DNA of 51,960 bases from Thermoflexales bacterium (GCA_025056895.1 JANWVJ010000008.1:1-51960), one strand, 5' to 3'. Shown: positions 1 to 11,112, counted from the first letter of the stretch. Numbers and translations are program-made. Notes: generated from the letters alone by a model not told the origin.

Positions 1-1
1 A

Positions 2-205
2 ACCCAAACCGGGCAGGTCAAGGTGCACCGCCTCGGCTATGGCGCAGGCTACTATGATCGGCTCCTGCCCCGGCTGAGGGGTGACACACTCAAGATCGGC
101 CTGGCGTTTGCAGCCCAGCGCCTAACCGATATGCCGGTCTCTGCGAATGATGTATCGCTCGACGACGTAATGACCGAAGGGGGATTGATTGTCGGCGTGC
201 AGTAA
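2..205 (+). CDS. 5-formyltetrahydrofolate cyclo-ligase, C-terminal fragment (truncated by window start)
   Basis: Open from the window edge; RLGYGAGYYDRLLPRL signature of 5-FTHF cyclo-ligases. Confidence 0.85.
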   Translation, partial: TQTGQVKVHRLGYGAGYYDRLLPRLRGDTLKIGLAFAAQRLTDMPVSANDVSLDDVMTEGGLIVGVQ

Positions 206-323
206 ATCCGTTGTGAGCTGCGCCTCATCGGCTGCAGACTGGCCGGCAAAAATCAAACGTTGAGTCGCGGCAAAGTCGGCGCATGTTTGCTTTTGGTGTG
301 CGCATCAAAAGGAAGAGATCCCC

Positions 324-1256
324 TCACACGGCCACCGGCACGGCCAGCCCCCTGGTTCGCAATTCGGATTGGCTTGCTTGAGCGTAATGACGATGCAGAT
401 GGGCAAGGCCGATCTCTGCGCGCCGCACCCGCTCCCGACTGAGTGCAATGGCTGTATGTTCGAGATGGGTCCCGCTGGGATATACATCCGGCGCATTGCG
501 CAAACCGAACTTGAGATAGACCGGCGCACACACGCGCACAATCTCACCGATCTCGTGGTAGCGTACAAACCCACCGAAATTGTCCGGCGCTTCCACGTAC
601 ACATCAAGCGGCAGATCAACTGCTGCGCGTATGGCGGCCAGCTTGGGCAAGTCCAGGTCTGTCGGGACGTTGTACGTGCCGGCGCCAAGTTGCTCATATA
701 AACGGATGCTGGCCGGGTTAGCTGCACCCATCTGCACCGATACTTTGACCAAAAGGCTGGCCGGCAGCTCCCCGGCTTTCTTCATTTCGTTCACTACCCA
801 CAACAGCCCCTCATCGGCAACCAACACGCTGCGAATACCCAATCCAACGGCGCGCCGGATATCCTCCACTGCGTACACCAGTTGATCCATGCCGCGATGT
901 CGCGCGCCCAGGTTTTTGCCTGCCGGTGACAGGATTTGTGCACCGATCTCCCAGCCGGCGCGCGGACCGACAAACAAACTGACCTCAACGCCCGCTTCCC
1001 GGCCCAGTTGGGCCATTTCACGGATTTCATCGTCGGTGAGCAGCATAATGCCGCTGCCTTGGCTGATGCGATGCACGCGCACCTGCCGAGCCTCGGCTTC
1101 GGCCAGCACTGCGGCCAGCGCGCGTGGGCCTTCTACACTGGGGATTTCCACGCGATAGTGTGCGCCGTCTGCAAATCGCTTGGATGAGGTCGGCAGCGTG
1201 TACAGATCGCTGGCCGGCAATCCCATGCGGGTGAGAAAGTCGCGTGTGGCTTGCAT
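324..1256 (-). CDS. U32-family peptidase-like protein
   Basis: ORF 324..1379 trimmed to MQATRDFLTRMGLP; TIM-barrel-like sequence with U32-like motifs (YLKFGLRNAPDVYPSGTHLE); family call from motif memory. Confidence 0.55.
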   Translation of the reverse strand: MQATRDFLTRMGLPASDLYTLPTSSKRFADGAHYRVEIPSVEGPRALAAVLAEAEARQVRVHRISQGSGIMLLTDDEIREMAQLGREAGVEVSLFVGPRAGWEIGAQILSPAGKNLGARHRGMDQLVYAVEDIRRAVGLGIRSVLVADEGLLWVVNEMKKAGELPASLLVKVSVQMGAANPASIRLYEQLGAGTYNVPTDLDLPKLAAIRAAVDLPLDVYVEAPDNFGGFVRYHEIGEIVRVCAPVYLKFGLRNAPDVYPSGTHLEHTAIALSRERVRRAEIGLAHLHRHYAQASQSELRTRGLAVPVAV

Positions 1257-1275
1257 AGCGCATTCGATGGGCGCA

Positions 1276-2106
1276 TCACGCAACTGGGTTTTCGAGGATA
1301 AGCGTCTCGCCGTTAGCAGTGACCGTGCGGACACGCACCAGATCACCAGATTGTAAGGTGAACGATTCAGGGGGCACAACGCCGGTTCCGGTCATCAGGA
1401 ACACGCCAGTGGGGAAATCGATCTCTTTAAACAGGTAATGCACCAGTTCCTCCAGGCTGCGTTTCATGTTTCTCAGACTGGTCTCGCCTTGAAAGGCCGG
1501 CTTGCCATCGCGCACGATCTCCAGGTAAATCGGCAGCTCGCGCATCTCGTGTGGCTCGGCGATGACGATGCCCGGCCCCAGCGCACAGGCGCCGTTGTAC
1601 ATCTTTGCCTGCGGCAGATATAGCGGATTCTCGCCTTCGATGCTGCGCGATGACATGTCGTTGCCGAGGGTGAAGCCGATGATCTCTTGTTGGCAGTTGA
1701 TGACCAGCGTCAGTTCTGGCTCGGGCACGTTCCACGCGCTGTCGGCGCGCACGCGCACCGGCTTTCCATGCCCAACCACACGCCAGCCAATCGACTTGAA
1801 GAAAATCTCCGGCCGCTTGGCTTCGTACACCATTTGGTACACGTCGCCGACCTGCGACTCCGCCTTGCGCGCATCTCGGCTGCGCAAATAGGTCACGCCA
1901 CAGGCCCATACCTCCTGCTCACTTTCAATTGGGGCGACCAGAGGATGGTCGGCTCTCTCGGCGCCGGCTAGGGCGTGCAGTAAGGGGTGGATGCCGGCGC
2001 GTTGAACGGTGAGCAGCAGTCCTAAATTGAACCCTGGGGGGAGATAGTAGCCCTGGGCTGCCCAGCGTCTCCCGGTGGGTGTGGCGTGTTGGGTCAATAC
2101 AATCAT
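1276..2106 (-). CDS. Fumarylacetoacetate hydrolase (FAH) family protein
   Basis: 276-aa ORF; VWACGVTYLRSRDAR, EPELTLVIN, GFTLGNDMSSRSIEGENPLYLPQAKMYNGACALGP typical of FAH-like enzymes. Confidence 0.85.
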   Translation of the reverse strand: MIVLTQHATPTGRRWAAQGYYLPPGFNLGLLLTVQRAGIHPLLHALAGAERADHPLVAPIESEQEVWACGVTYLRSRDARKAESQVGDVYQMVYEAKRPEIFFKSIGWRVVGHGKPVRVRADSAWNVPEPELTLVINCQQEIIGFTLGNDMSSRSIEGENPLYLPQAKMYNGACALGPGIVIAEPHEMRELPIYLEIVRDGKPAFQGETSLRNMKRSLEELVHYLFKEIDFPTGVFLMTGTGVVPPESFTLQSGDLVRVRTVTANGETLILENPVA

Positions 2107-2263
2107 TATCTGGCCTCGTCGAGCGCGACTGGGTGTGTTTGTTGTATGCGCAGCGTCTACAACCGATCATACACTGCCTCATCAGGGCGTCTGTACGCCA
2201 GGCGTCTGTGCTCGTGCCGTCTGCCCTTGCCCTAGAGACGACCGAGGCGACACAGGTAATGAA

Positions 2264-2884
2264 CTAGGATGTGTGGTGTAGATCGGCAGCCATCTGCTCT
2301 AACAATGCGAAGTTGCGTTTGATGCGCTCTGGATCGCGCTTCAGGCTCTCGCGCTCGAAGCGCGGCAGAATGTTTTGAAAGGCGGCTTTCAACTCTTCGA
2401 GAGAGATTTGGCCGCCTTGCAACATGGCGAGCACATCCTGAAAATCGCCCTCACGTCCGCGTTCGATTTTGCTCAGCGCCGTGCTGTACAAGTCAAAATG
2501 AAAAACATCGACCAGTCCAAAACGGCCGACATGTTTAGCGCGCTCTTTCCAGCCGGCCGGCAGGGGGATAAAGTCGCCGGGTGATGCCAGCTCGACGTTG
2601 AGCTGCAACTCTTCTTTCAGTTTGCGCAATACACGCACGAACTCGGCGTCATGCTCGTCGGCGACTTCGTAGCTAATATCGATGTCCAGGGACTGCTCAC
2701 GCAACCCTTCATACACGAGCGTCGTGCCGCCAACGAGGTATAGCCGCGCAGGATGATGAAATTCCATGCCCAGCTTGACCAGAAAGTAGTGCACGCGCAG
2801 GCGATCAATCGGTGGACGCATAGGGCGAATCGTAAAATGCCTTGCGTAAAACGTAAAGCGCGGTCCTTGGCAAGCCGCAGTCAC
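2264..2884 (-). CDS. Nucleotidyltransferase-like protein (DUF6036/AbiEii-like)
   Basis: LYLVGGTTLVYEGLREQSLDIDISYEV resembles GG-x-R-x(T/S)-x-DID nucleotidyltransferase cores; 4-nt overlap with upstream ORF; internal start MRPPIDRL at 2821 possible. Confidence 0.55.
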   Translation of the reverse strand: MTAACQGPRFTFYARHFTIRPMRPPIDRLRVHYFLVKLGMEFHHPARLYLVGGTTLVYEGLREQSLDIDISYEVADEHDAEFVRVLRKLKEELQLNVELASPGDFIPLPAGWKERAKHVGRFGLVDVFHFDLYSTALSKIERGREGDFQDVLAMLQGGQISLEELKAAFQNILPRFERESLKRDPERIKRNFALLEQMAADLHHTS

Positions 2885-3438
2885 TCAGCGCCGTTGACGG
2901 GAATCAGCACTTCCGGGCCGCAGGGTTGATTCAACAGCAGCTCGACGACCTGTTCGTAAGAAGACCAGTCGTTGAACGGGCTGTCTTCACACAGATGGTG
3001 CAGGCCGAGCTTGCCGTGCATTGCATCCGGTGGGGGCAGCGCAGCGCCGGTAGGACTCTCCTCGGCGGACAGGTAGCGCGGGGCAATGGCCGGCTGATCA
3101 CCGAAGTGGGCGCGCAAGCGCGTGCGCCACATGCGCTGTAAGTACATCGCTGCCAGGTATTGTCGGCGCAACACGCGTCGCGCCGCTGTCGGCAAGGCCG
3201 GCTCGACTTGGGCAGCGCACTCGGCCAGTTCTGGATGAGCTAAGAACAATGCCGCCAGGGCGAAGCGCAGACGAGCGTTGCCGGATTGGGCCAAGCCGGC
3301 GATCAACGCTTCGTCGCTCAGTTCGCGTTCATCGCCCTGTGGGGTTGGCGCCAAATAGCACACCCCGCGCGCATGCAGACCTGCCACGAGGTCTTCGCGT
3401 TCTGGAATAGGAGGCGACAGCGAATCATGCGAGGTCAT
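2881..3438 (-). CDS. Hypothetical protein, overlapping partner of nucleotidyltransferase-like gene
   Basis: 185-aa ORF; overlaps downstream gene by 4 nt and upstream gene by 14 nt; no family recognised. Confidence 0.6.
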   Translation of the reverse strand: MTSHDSLSPPIPEREDLVAGLHARGVCYLAPTPQGDERELSDEALIAGLAQSGNARLRFALAALFLAHPELAECAAQVEPALPTAARRVLRRQYLAAMYLQRMWRTRLRAHFGDQPAIAPRYLSAEESPTGAALPPPDAMHGKLGLHHLCEDSPFNDWSSYEQVVELLLNQPCGPEVLIPVNGAE

Positions 3439-4768
3439 TGGTGATGTGGCTGCGCGGCGTCAGCAATCTTTCTTGGAGCGTGTGTGGGCGCAGCACTTTG
3501 CGCACGAAACGGCGGGCCGTGTCGTCTTGCACGTCGATGGCGCGCCGTTGTGTCAGATCATAGCCGTGCCGGGCGAAGAAATCGTCAATCTGGCGGCGGT
3601 CGCCGCGTTGAATGAGCTGCGTGGCGTCCACCACCAGTTCGGTGATGCGTGTGCGCAACGTGGCAAAGTCGAAGCGTAATCGCAGGTCCTGGCCGATGAG
3701 GAGCGCTCCGCCGGCGCACATGTAGTGCAACATCACCAGCGCCGACGCCGAATCGGCACGCCCCTCCACATCGCGGTTGATGTAGCGCAACACCTCCGCC
3801 CAAAATACACGCATGTGATCGCGCCAGGTCTCCTCGCCGGGGAACAGGGCGGGCGAGTGCAAGGAGGCAAACAACCAGGTCGCGTCGGCGCGTAGCTCTT
3901 CCACGATCGGATATACGCCCTCGCAGCCTGGATAGCCGCTCAGGCGCAGCGGAACCGGGCCTGCAAAATGGCCCAGCTCGTGCCCGCGAATCACACAAAT
4001 CAAATGATGATCGAGTGTTTCGTCGCCCATCTGGTACAGACGCGCTACATCGCCCAACGCAAAGCAACGCTGGGCCAGCGGCATGGCCTTGACCCGGAAG
4101 CGTTGCGTGTACAGATTGGCGTAGATGGCTGTCCACTTGTGGCCTTTGGGCGGCGACCCCTCATCTTCCGGCCAAAAGTTAGCGATGTGTTCGGCGCGCC
4201 CGGCTTCGCCAGCAAATCGAATCGCGTTATACACATGATAGGCTTTGGGCGGAATCGCTTTTTTGCCTTCCGAGTGGGCCGGGCGAATCGATTCTGGCAA
4301 CAAAGCGTTTAGCTCATCAACCCCCAACATGGCATCGATGAGCGCTTCGCCGCGCGGGTGCTGGGTGCGAATCCAGCCGCTGTAACGGCGTGCCTGGGCG
4401 CGAGGGACGCGCCCTTGCAATCCCTCGTCGTTTACCAGATAGCCTACGTCGAATGTGTAACCTTCGTCCACCGGATAACGGATGCGCACCTGGGCTACTT
4501 CACGCGCCAGGTCGTCACGCCGGATCGGGTCATCGCTCAGAATCCATTCTCGGCGCAAGCGGGCAATCTCGCGCAAGCCGACGGTAGGTGCGTGAGCCTC
4601 GATCTGGGCCAGCAAGCCGGCAATCTGCTGACGCAGAAGGCGATCGCGCTCTGCGTCGGCCGGCAGACCAAGCGGCTCGGTCTGGTTGTCGCGCAGCTCG
4701 TCAACCAAATCCATCACCGCAGTGAGCGTTTCGTCTAGATCAAACACGGCTTGTTTGGGTCCGCACAC
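3425..4768 (-). CDS. Putative HExxH zinc metalloprotease-like protein (M49-like motif layout)
   Basis: 447-aa ORF, GTG start; CVIRGHELGHFAGP followed by VEELRADATWLFAS. Confidence 0.55.
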   Translation of the reverse strand: MCGPKQAVFDLDETLTAVMDLVDELRDNQTEPLGLPADAERDRLLRQQIAGLLAQIEAHAPTVGLREIARLRREWILSDDPIRRDDLAREVAQVRIRYPVDEGYTFDVGYLVNDEGLQGRVPRAQARRYSGWIRTQHPRGEALIDAMLGVDELNALLPESIRPAHSEGKKAIPPKAYHVYNAIRFAGEAGRAEHIANFWPEDEGSPPKGHKWTAIYANLYTQRFRVKAMPLAQRCFALGDVARLYQMGDETLDHHLICVIRGHELGHFAGPVPLRLSGYPGCEGVYPIVEELRADATWLFASLHSPALFPGEETWRDHMRVFWAEVLRYINRDVEGRADSASALVMLHYMCAGGALLIGQDLRLRFDFATLRTRITELVVDATQLIQRGDRRQIDDFFARHGYDLTQRRAIDVQDDTARRFVRKVLRPHTLQERLLTPRSHITNDLA

Positions 4769-4811
4769 TCATTCTGATTTAAAGTGGCAGACCATCGTCG
4801 TTGCCAGAGGG

Positions 4812-5408
4812 TTAAATCGGTTGCTCGTGGGCTCGTTCAAACGCTTCGATGTGCGCGCGCAAGTTCAACACGTAGCCGATCTCATCCACGCCGTTCAGCA
4901 AGCAGGTCTTGGAAAAGTGATCGATCGGGAATGTGGCCCGCCGGCCGTCCGGCAAGGTCACCGTTTGCTCGGCCAAATCAATCGTGAGTATGGCGTTGGG
5001 GTCTTCCTCCACTATCCCGAACAAATGCCGGTGCGTATCCTTGTCCAGGATGACCGGCAACAAGCCGTTCTTGAGCGCGTTGTTGCGGAAAATGTCTGCG
5101 AATGAGGTGCTGATGACTGCTCGGAAGCCATAGCCCACCAGCGCCCAGGGGGCGTGCTCGCGAGACGACCCACAGCCGAAGTTGTCGCCGGCCAACAGAA
5201 TCTGTCGCCCCTGCATCTCGGGCCGGTTCAGGATGAAATCCGGCTTTGGTGAGCCGTCGGCGTCGTAGCGCCAATCGGCGAACAGATGATCGCCCAGCCC
5301 TTTCTTGTCTGTCACTTTCAGAAAGCGCGCCGGGATGATTTGGTCGGTATCCACGTTCTCGATTGGTAACGGGACGATCTTGCTGGTGAGCGTAGTAAAT
5401 CGGTTCAT
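4812..5408 (-). CDS. leuD: 3-isopropylmalate dehydratase small subunit
   Basis: 198-aa [33 protein letters not shown]; adjacent to leuC. Confidence 0.97.
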   Translation of the reverse strand: MNRFTTLTSKIVPLPIENVDTDQIIPARFLKVTDKKGLGDHLFADWRYDADGSPKPDFILNRPEMQGRQILLAGDNFGCGSSREHAPWALVGYGFRAVISTSFADIFRNNALKNGLLPVILDKDTHRHLFGIVEEDPNAILTIDLAEQTVTLPDGRRATFPIDHFSKTCLLNGVDEIGYVLNLRAHIEAFERAHEQPI

Positions 5409-5496
5409 GCTGGTTCAACAGATATGCATAACATGTGCTTTCTTACAGCCCGCGAGATGCGGCACACAATCAACTGGATCGGCGGCATGATGCGCT

Positions 5497-6906
5497 TCAT
5501 GGCATGAGTGTGCGGGGGTCTGTCACGCACCCAGCCACTGCGCTGGCAGCGGCAGTGAGCGGGCTGGCCAGGAAGGTGCGTCCCCCTTTACCTTGCCGTC
5601 CCTCAAAGTTGCGATTGCTCGTGCTGACCGCGTATTGCCCTGGTGCGAGCTGGTCGCCGTTCATCGCGATGCACATGCTGCATCCGGCCTCGCGCCATTC
5701 TGCGCCGGCTTCTTTGAAGATACGGTCTAGCCCTTCGGCCTCGGCCTGGCGTTTCACCTGAGCCGAACCGGGCACGATCAGCACCCGAACACGGGGGTTG
5801 ATTTTGCGGCCCTTTAACACGCCGGCGGCTTGGCGCAAATCGGTAATGCGCGAGTTCGTGCAACTCCCGATGAACACGACGTCGATTGGCTGACCGAGCA
5901 CAGGCTGGTTGGGCTTGAGCTGCATGTAGGTCAGGGCTTTGCTCAGAGCGTTACGCGCGCTGGGATCAGGGGCTTCGTCAGGGTCCGGCACGCGGCCGGT
6001 GATGGGGATGCCCATGCCGGGATTGGTGCCGAACGTGATCATCGGCTCGAGTGCGCCGGCGTCGAGCGAGATCGTGGCGTCGTACACCGCATCCGGGTCA
6101 CTCGGCAACATGCGCCAGCGTGCCAGTGCTTTGTCCCACGCTGCGCCTTTGGGCGCATATTCGCGTCCGGCGATGTATTGGAATGTGGTGTCGTCGGGGG
6201 CAATCAAGCCGGCCCGTGCGCCGCCCTCGATGCTCATGTTGCATATGGTCATGCGCTCTTCCATGCTAAGCCGGCGGATGGCTTCACCCTTGTACTCGAA
6301 CACGTGACCGGTTCCGGCGCCAACGCCGTATCGGGCGATCAGCGCCAGAATGATGTCTTTTGCCGTCACGCCAGGTCGCAACGCGCCGTCGATCTGCACC
6401 TTCATGGTCTTGGGTTTACGTTGCAGGAGGCACTGGGTAGCCAGCACCATTTCGACTTCGCTCGTGCCGATTCCGAAAGCCAGAGCGCCGAATGCGCCAT
6501 GTGTGCTGGTGTGGCTGTCGCCGCACACGATCGTCATGCCGGGCTGAGTCAGGCCCAGTTCCGGGCCGATCACATGGACGATGCCCATTTTGTGGGGTGC
6601 GCTGTTTAGGCCGAACAAGGTCACACCAAACTCCGCGCAGTTCTTCTCCAGTTGGGCAATTTGCTTGGCGGCCAGCTCGTCCACAATCGGCAGATCGCGC
6701 GGCGTTGTGGGAATGCCGTGGTCCATCGTAGCAAAGGTGCGATCCGGCCGGCGCACACGCAGGCCGCGTGCGCGCAACCCCTCGAACGCCTGGGGGGAGG
6801 TGACTTCGTGTACCAGATGCAAATCGATGTAGAGCACAGCCGGACTGTCCGGCTCTTGCGCGATCACATGCGCATTCCAAATCTTTTCGAACAGTGTTTG
6901 AGGCAT
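5497..6906 (-). CDS. leuC: 3-isopropylmalate dehydratase large subunit
   Basis: 469-aa [56 protein letters not shown]. Confidence 0.97.
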   Translation of the reverse strand: MPQTLFEKIWNAHVIAQEPDSPAVLYIDLHLVHEVTSPQAFEGLRARGLRVRRPDRTFATMDHGIPTTPRDLPIVDELAAKQIAQLEKNCAEFGVTLFGLNSAPHKMGIVHVIGPELGLTQPGMTIVCGDSHTSTHGAFGALAFGIGTSEVEMVLATQCLLQRKPKTMKVQIDGALRPGVTAKDIILALIARYGVGAGTGHVFEYKGEAIRRLSMEERMTICNMSIEGGARAGLIAPDDTTFQYIAGREYAPKGAAWDKALARWRMLPSDPDAVYDATISLDAGALEPMITFGTNPGMGIPITGRVPDPDEAPDPSARNALSKALTYMQLKPNQPVLGQPIDVVFIGSCTNSRITDLRQAAGVLKGRKINPRVRVLIVPGSAQVKRQAEAEGLDRIFKEAGAEWREAGCSMCIAMNGDQLAPGQYAVSTSNRNFEGRQGKGGRTFLASPLTAAASAVAGCVTDPRTLMP

Positions 6907-6944
6907 AGGTCTTCAATAACTTGAACGATCTGTGGTGTGATCAG

Positions 6945-7424
6945 TCATCCTCTGCCCAGCAGCATACCCAGCCCCAGCCGCAGCGCCAGAATCGCTGCTA
7001 TGCTGACGACCAGCACGGCCACGCAAGACGCGACGCGCACGCCGATCGGCTGGGGCGAGCGTATGATGACCAAGTTGAGGAAAAGAGCGATAAACGAGAC
7101 GAAGAACGAATCAAGACCGAGAAAGAACACCCCCGGGAGCAGCGGCAGGCCGGCCACCAACCACTCCCAAGATTTCATCGGCGGGGCCAGTTGAACCCAG
7201 TCTTCGTTGTACCAGACCATCGGCACGACATCGAGCAATCCAGAGCGCACTTCTAGCACACCGCCTTTGATCTGATAGAAGGTGCCGGCTGCGCCGCGTG
7301 TACCATGATGAGATGGTCTGACCACTTGCCCATCCGCGTACACTTTGACCTTGCCGCTGAAAAGCGAGCGGTCAATCACGACGTTCACCTTGAACGGAGG
7401 GGGAGTCTGGAATGAGTATTTCAT
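6945..7424 (-). CDS. Hypothetical membrane protein
   Basis: 159-aa ORF between leuC and the DUF3782-like gene; hydrophobic C-terminal segments. Confidence 0.6.
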   Translation of the reverse strand: MKYSFQTPPPFKVNVVIDRSLFSGKVKVYADGQVVRPSHHGTRGAAGTFYQIKGGVLEVRSGLLDVVPMVWYNEDWVQLAPPMKSWEWLVAGLPLLPGVFFLGLDSFFVSFIALFLNLVIIRSPQPIGVRVASCVAVLVVSIAAILALRLGLGMLLGRG

Positions 7425-7511
7425 ACACAGGCGCGTGAATCAACATCAAGTTGCCGGCGAGTCGGCCCGTCTATGTGTGACCACTCAGCCTGAACCGCTT
7501 AAGCGAGTCGG

Positions 7512-8225
7512 TCAGTGATCAGCCGGTTCGATTAAGCCCTTGGGCGTCAACACTTCACCATCGCTCTTGAGCAGCCCAATTCCCTCGGCTTCTGCCAACT
7601 CCTGCGCGCCGAGGTCTGTGCGAATGCTGTACGCATAGACGAGATACGGGCCGCGACATCCCTTTTCTGCCAGCCGCCTGCGCCAGTCTGCGGAACGCAT
7701 GCGCTGTGACCATGCCAGTACATCTCGCCGGCTGAGGCGCGCCTTCGCTTCTACCACGGCCCACACCGCTTGTCCGAACGGATCTTCTGCCGGCAGAACG
7801 ACGTCAATCTCGCCGTCCAACGCCAACGAATAAGGCGGTCGCAAGATACGATAGCCCTTGCGTCGAAGCACGACCTCTACCACGCTGGCTGCCTCTTCTT
7901 CAACGGTGGCGCCGAATGCCCGTTGTAACTCACTCACTGCCTTGCCTAGCCGGCCCTGGGCTTCAGCCAGTTCTTCGACGCGCTGTTCGGTGCGGCGTTG
8001 GGCTTCAGCCAGTTCTTCGACGCGCTGTTCGGTGCGGCGTTGGGCTTCGGCCAGTTCTTCGACGCGCTGTTCGGTGCGGCGTTGGGCTTCGGCCAGCTTT
8101 TGCACCACTACCGGCAGTTCCAGAAGCTCGTCGGTGAGCACCACGCGACGCAACTCCGCGCGCCATTCTGGATGTTCGTACAGCGCGCCGATCCATTCAC
8201 GAAACTCGGAGACGTCGAACGGCAT
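7512..8225 (-). CDS. DUF3782-like coiled-coil protein with PD-(D/E)XK-like C-terminal domain
   Basis: LAEAQRRTEQRVEE heptad-type repeats then EIDVVLPAE...AVVEAKARLSRRDV. Confidence 0.7.
   Translation of the reverse strand: MPFDVSEFREWIGALYEHPEWRAELRRVVLTDELLELPVVVQKLAEAQRRTEQRVEELAEAQRRTEQRVEELAEAQRRTEQRVEELAEAQGRLGKAVSELQRAFGATVEEEAASVVEVVLRRKGYRILRPPYSLALDGEIDVVLPAEDPFGQAVWAVVEAKARLSRRDVLAWSQRMRSADWRRRLAEKGCRGPYLVYAYSIRTDLGAQELAEAEGIGLLKSDGEVLTPKGLIEPADH
7961..8098. repeat. 42-bp in-frame tandem repeat (about 3.3 copies)
   Basis: cttcagccagttcttcgacgcgctgttcggtgcggcgttggg repeated near-identically, encoding LAEAQRRTEQRVEE. Confidence 0.95.
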
Positions 8226-8315
8226 AACTGACCTCGCGCTTGTATTCTACCTTGCGAGGTAAGCCGGCTGAGCGCACTCCAAGCAACCATGCTGCCGGGA
8301 GCACGATCCTTAGCT

Positions 8316-9872
8316 CTATGGGCGTGGGCGCACGCGGCGCAATCCTTTGTTCACCGCTGCTAGGAAAGCTCTGCCGCTGGCAACGAGTGTGTCGGTGTCG
8401 GCGCTGCGTCCACTGAAGACATGCTTCTTGCCATCCCCGTTCGTCATCTCGACGCGGATCGTCACGTCGGCAATGGCATCAATTCCTTCGGTCACGGCGT
8501 GCACGTGAAACTCAGTGAGCTTGGCATTGGCGCCGGTGATACGGTTGATGCAATTGCAGATCGCATCTACCGGCCCGTTGCCCAGCGCCGCATCGGCGTG
8601 TACTTCGCCTTCTTCATCGATCAGCCGCACGCTGGCAACAGGGGAACTGCCGGTTCCGCTGGTGACGCTGATGCTGTCGAGTTTGTACACCTCGTTGATG
8701 GTCTCGAACTGATCGGCTACGATCGCCTCTAAATCGGCATCGGTGACGACTTTCTTCTTGTCACACAGCACTTTGAAGCGCTCGAACGCTTTGTCCAGCT
8801 CCTCGCGCGACAGTTCATACCCCATCGACTTGAGCCGGTCGGAAAAGGCATGCCGGCCACTGTGCTTGCCCAGCACCAGGTTCGATGAAGTCCAACCCAC
8901 CGTCTCCGGGCGCATGATCTCGTAGGTGAGCGGATTCTTCAACATCCCGTCTTGGTGGATGCCGGCTTCGTGTGCAAAAGCGTTTGCGCCCACAATCGCT
9001 TTGTTGGGCTGGACGGGGATCGACGTCAAGGCGCTGACCATTTTGCTGGTACGCACCAGTTGGGTGGTGTCGATGTTCGTGCGCAAGCCATAGTAAGCCT
9101 TGCGCGTATGCAATGCCATGACTACTTCCTCTAGCGAGGTGTTGCCGGCCCGTTCGCCGATGCCGTTGATGGTGACTTCGACCTGCCGCACGCCGGCTTC
9201 GATGCCGGCCAGTGTGTTGGCAACCGCCAATCCCAGATCATCATGGCAGTGCGCCGAAATGACCACTTGATCGGCCCCTGGCACATTCTTCAGAATCCCT
9301 TCAATCATGCGTCGATACTCGGTTGGGGTGCAATATCCGACCGTGTCAGGGATGTTCAAAGTGGTTGCGCCGGCCTGAATCGCCACACTTAACACCTGCC
9401 ACAGGAACTCTGGATCGCTGCGGCCGGCGTCCTCGGGCGAGAACTCCACGTCCTCGCACAGACTGCGCGCATAGGAAACGGCCTCGCCTACTCGCTCGAT
9501 GCACTCATTGCGCGAGATGCGCAGTTTGTGTTCCAGGTGGATGTCGCTGGTGGCAAGGAAAGTGTGGATGCGCGGCTTCTTGGCCCACTGTACGGCGCCC
9601 CAGGCGCGGTCGATATCGGTCTTATTGGCGCGCGCCAAGCCGGCGATGGTCGGTGGATTGTCCAGGGTGCCCACTTCCTGGGCAATGCGCGTCACAGCCT
9701 CGAAGTCGCCGGGCGAAGCGATAGGGAAGCCGGCCTCGATGATGTCCACGCCCAGTCGATGAAGCTGACGGGCAATTTCCAGTTTCTCGGCTAGATTCAA
9801 TGTTGCGCCGGGCGACTGCTCGCCGTCCCGCAAGGTCGTATCGAAAATCAGAACGGTGTTTTTGTCATGCAT
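8316..9872 (-). CDS. leuA: 2-isopropylmalate synthase
   Basis: [52 protein letters not shown]; start at MHDKN preceded by GGAGG. Confidence 0.97.
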   Translation of the reverse strand: MHDKNTVLIFDTTLRDGEQSPGATLNLAEKLEIARQLHRLGVDIIEAGFPIASPGDFEAVTRIAQEVGTLDNPPTIAGLARANKTDIDRAWGAVQWAKKPRIHTFLATSDIHLEHKLRISRNECIERVGEAVSYARSLCEDVEFSPEDAGRSDPEFLWQVLSVAIQAGATTLNIPDTVGYCTPTEYRRMIEGILKNVPGADQVVISAHCHDDLGLAVANTLAGIEAGVRQVEVTINGIGERAGNTSLEEVVMALHTRKAYYGLRTNIDTTQLVRTSKMVSALTSIPVQPNKAIVGANAFAHEAGIHQDGMLKNPLTYEIMRPETVGWTSSNLVLGKHSGRHAFSDRLKSMGYELSREELDKAFERFKVLCDKKKVVTDADLEAIVADQFETINEVYKLDSISVTSGTGSSPVASVRLIDEEGEVHADAALGNGPVDAICNCINRITGANAKLTEFHVHAVTEGIDAIADVTIRVEMTNGDGKKHVFSGRSADTDTLVASGRAFLAAVNKGLRRVRPRP

Positions 9873-9938
9873 GGTTGCCTCCACAAGTTGAGTCTCCGCT
9901 CCACAGGTCATTCTGTGCTCAAGCAGTGCTTCAAACTA

Positions 9939-9967
9939 AAAGTCCGCACCACCGGGGTGCGGACTTG
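9939..9967 (-). terminator. Hairpin between ilvC and leuA (terminator or attenuator)
   Basis: Minus strand AAGTCCGCAC..GTGCGGACTT perfect stem (9941-9949/9957-9965) followed by TTTTAGTTTG. Confidence 0.7.
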
Positions 9968-9981
9968 TGGGTTTGTCTGGC

Positions 9982-11004
9982 TCACGCACCGCCTTGCCCC
10001 GGCTTGACTTCTTTCGGATTAAGCCACGGCATCATGCGACGGAGCTGCACGCCTACTTGTTCGATTGGGTGCTGCATGTCGCGCTGGCGCATGGCCGTGA
10101 AGTTTGGCCGGCCTTTGGCGTTCTCGTCAATCCACTCTTCGGCGAACGCGCCACTTTGAATCTCGGACAGAATTTTTCTCATCTCCTGTCGTGTTTGTTC
10201 GGTCACGATGCGCGGGCCGCTGACGTAGTCGCCGTACTCGGCGGTGTCGCTGACCGAATAGCGCATGTAGTTTAGGCCGCCTTGATAGAACAAATCGACG
10301 ATCAGCTTCAGCTCGTGCATGCACTCGAAGTAGGCCACTTCAGGTTGGTAGCCGGCCTCTACCAGCGTCTCAAAGGCCGCCTTCACTAGATGCGACACGC
10401 CGCCGCATAGCACGACCTGCTCTCCAAACAGGTCCGTTTCGGTTTCCTCCGCGAAGGTGGTCTCGATCACGCCGGCGCGCGTGCCGCCAATGCCTTTGGC
10501 ATAGGCCAGCGCGTTGGCTTTGGCGTTGCCGCTGGCGTCCTGATGCACAGCGATCAGACAAGGCGTGCCTTGCCCAGATTGAAAGGTCTCGCGCACGCGG
10601 TGGCCGGGTGCTTTGGGAGCGACCATGCTGACATCCACGCCGGCGGGTGGCACGATCTGGCCGAAGCGGATGTTAAAGCCGTGTGCAAACATCAGCGTCT
10701 TGCCAGGAGTCATATGTGGGGCGATGTGCTCGCGGTATATTCCTGCGGCGGGCACGTCGGGCACGAGCATCATCACAAAGTCCCCGATTTTGGCTGCTTC
10801 GCCGATGTCCGTCACCGCCAAGCCGGCTGCTTTGGCCTTCTCAACGCTCTTGCTGGTTGACGGCAGGCCGACCACCACGTTCACGCCACTGTCCTTCAAG
10901 TTTTGGGCATGTGCATGGCCCTGGCTACCGAAGCCGATAACCGCCACCGTCTTGTCTTTCAACAAGTCGAGATTCGCGTCCTGGTCATAGTAAATCGTTG
11001 CCAT
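9982..11004 (-). CDS. ilvC: Ketol-acid reductoisomerase
   Basis: 340-aa [43 protein letters not shown]. Confidence 0.97.
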   Translation of the reverse strand: MATIYYDQDANLDLLKDKTVAVIGFGSQGHAHAQNLKDSGVNVVVGLPSTSKSVEKAKAAGLAVTDIGEAAKIGDFVMMLVPDVPAAGIYREHIAPHMTPGKTLMFAHGFNIRFGQIVPPAGVDVSMVAPKAPGHRVRETFQSGQGTPCLIAVHQDASGNAKANALAYAKGIGGTRAGVIETTFAEETETDLFGEQVVLCGGVSHLVKAAFETLVEAGYQPEVAYFECMHELKLIVDLFYQGGLNYMRYSVSDTAEYGDYVSGPRIVTEQTRQEMRKILSEIQSGAFAEEWIDENAKGRPNFTAMRQRDMQHPIEQVGVQLRRMMPWLNPKEVKPGQGGA

Positions 11005-11112
11005 GAATGGTTGACACTCCTGAGTTCAGTCTGTTGATGATTGGCTGCATGGCGCGCACACTGCGTGCGCCATTCTAGCGCGGGCATACTGCACGCCGCA
11101 TCTCAGCAAAGG

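Noticed and set aside
5830-6609. 259-aa plus-strand ORF opposite leuC
   Set aside because: Antisense shadow of leuC, no recognisable domain
7961-8098. CRISPR-like array
   Set aside because: Repeats are contiguous, in-frame, without spacers, and encode a coiled coil; no cas genes
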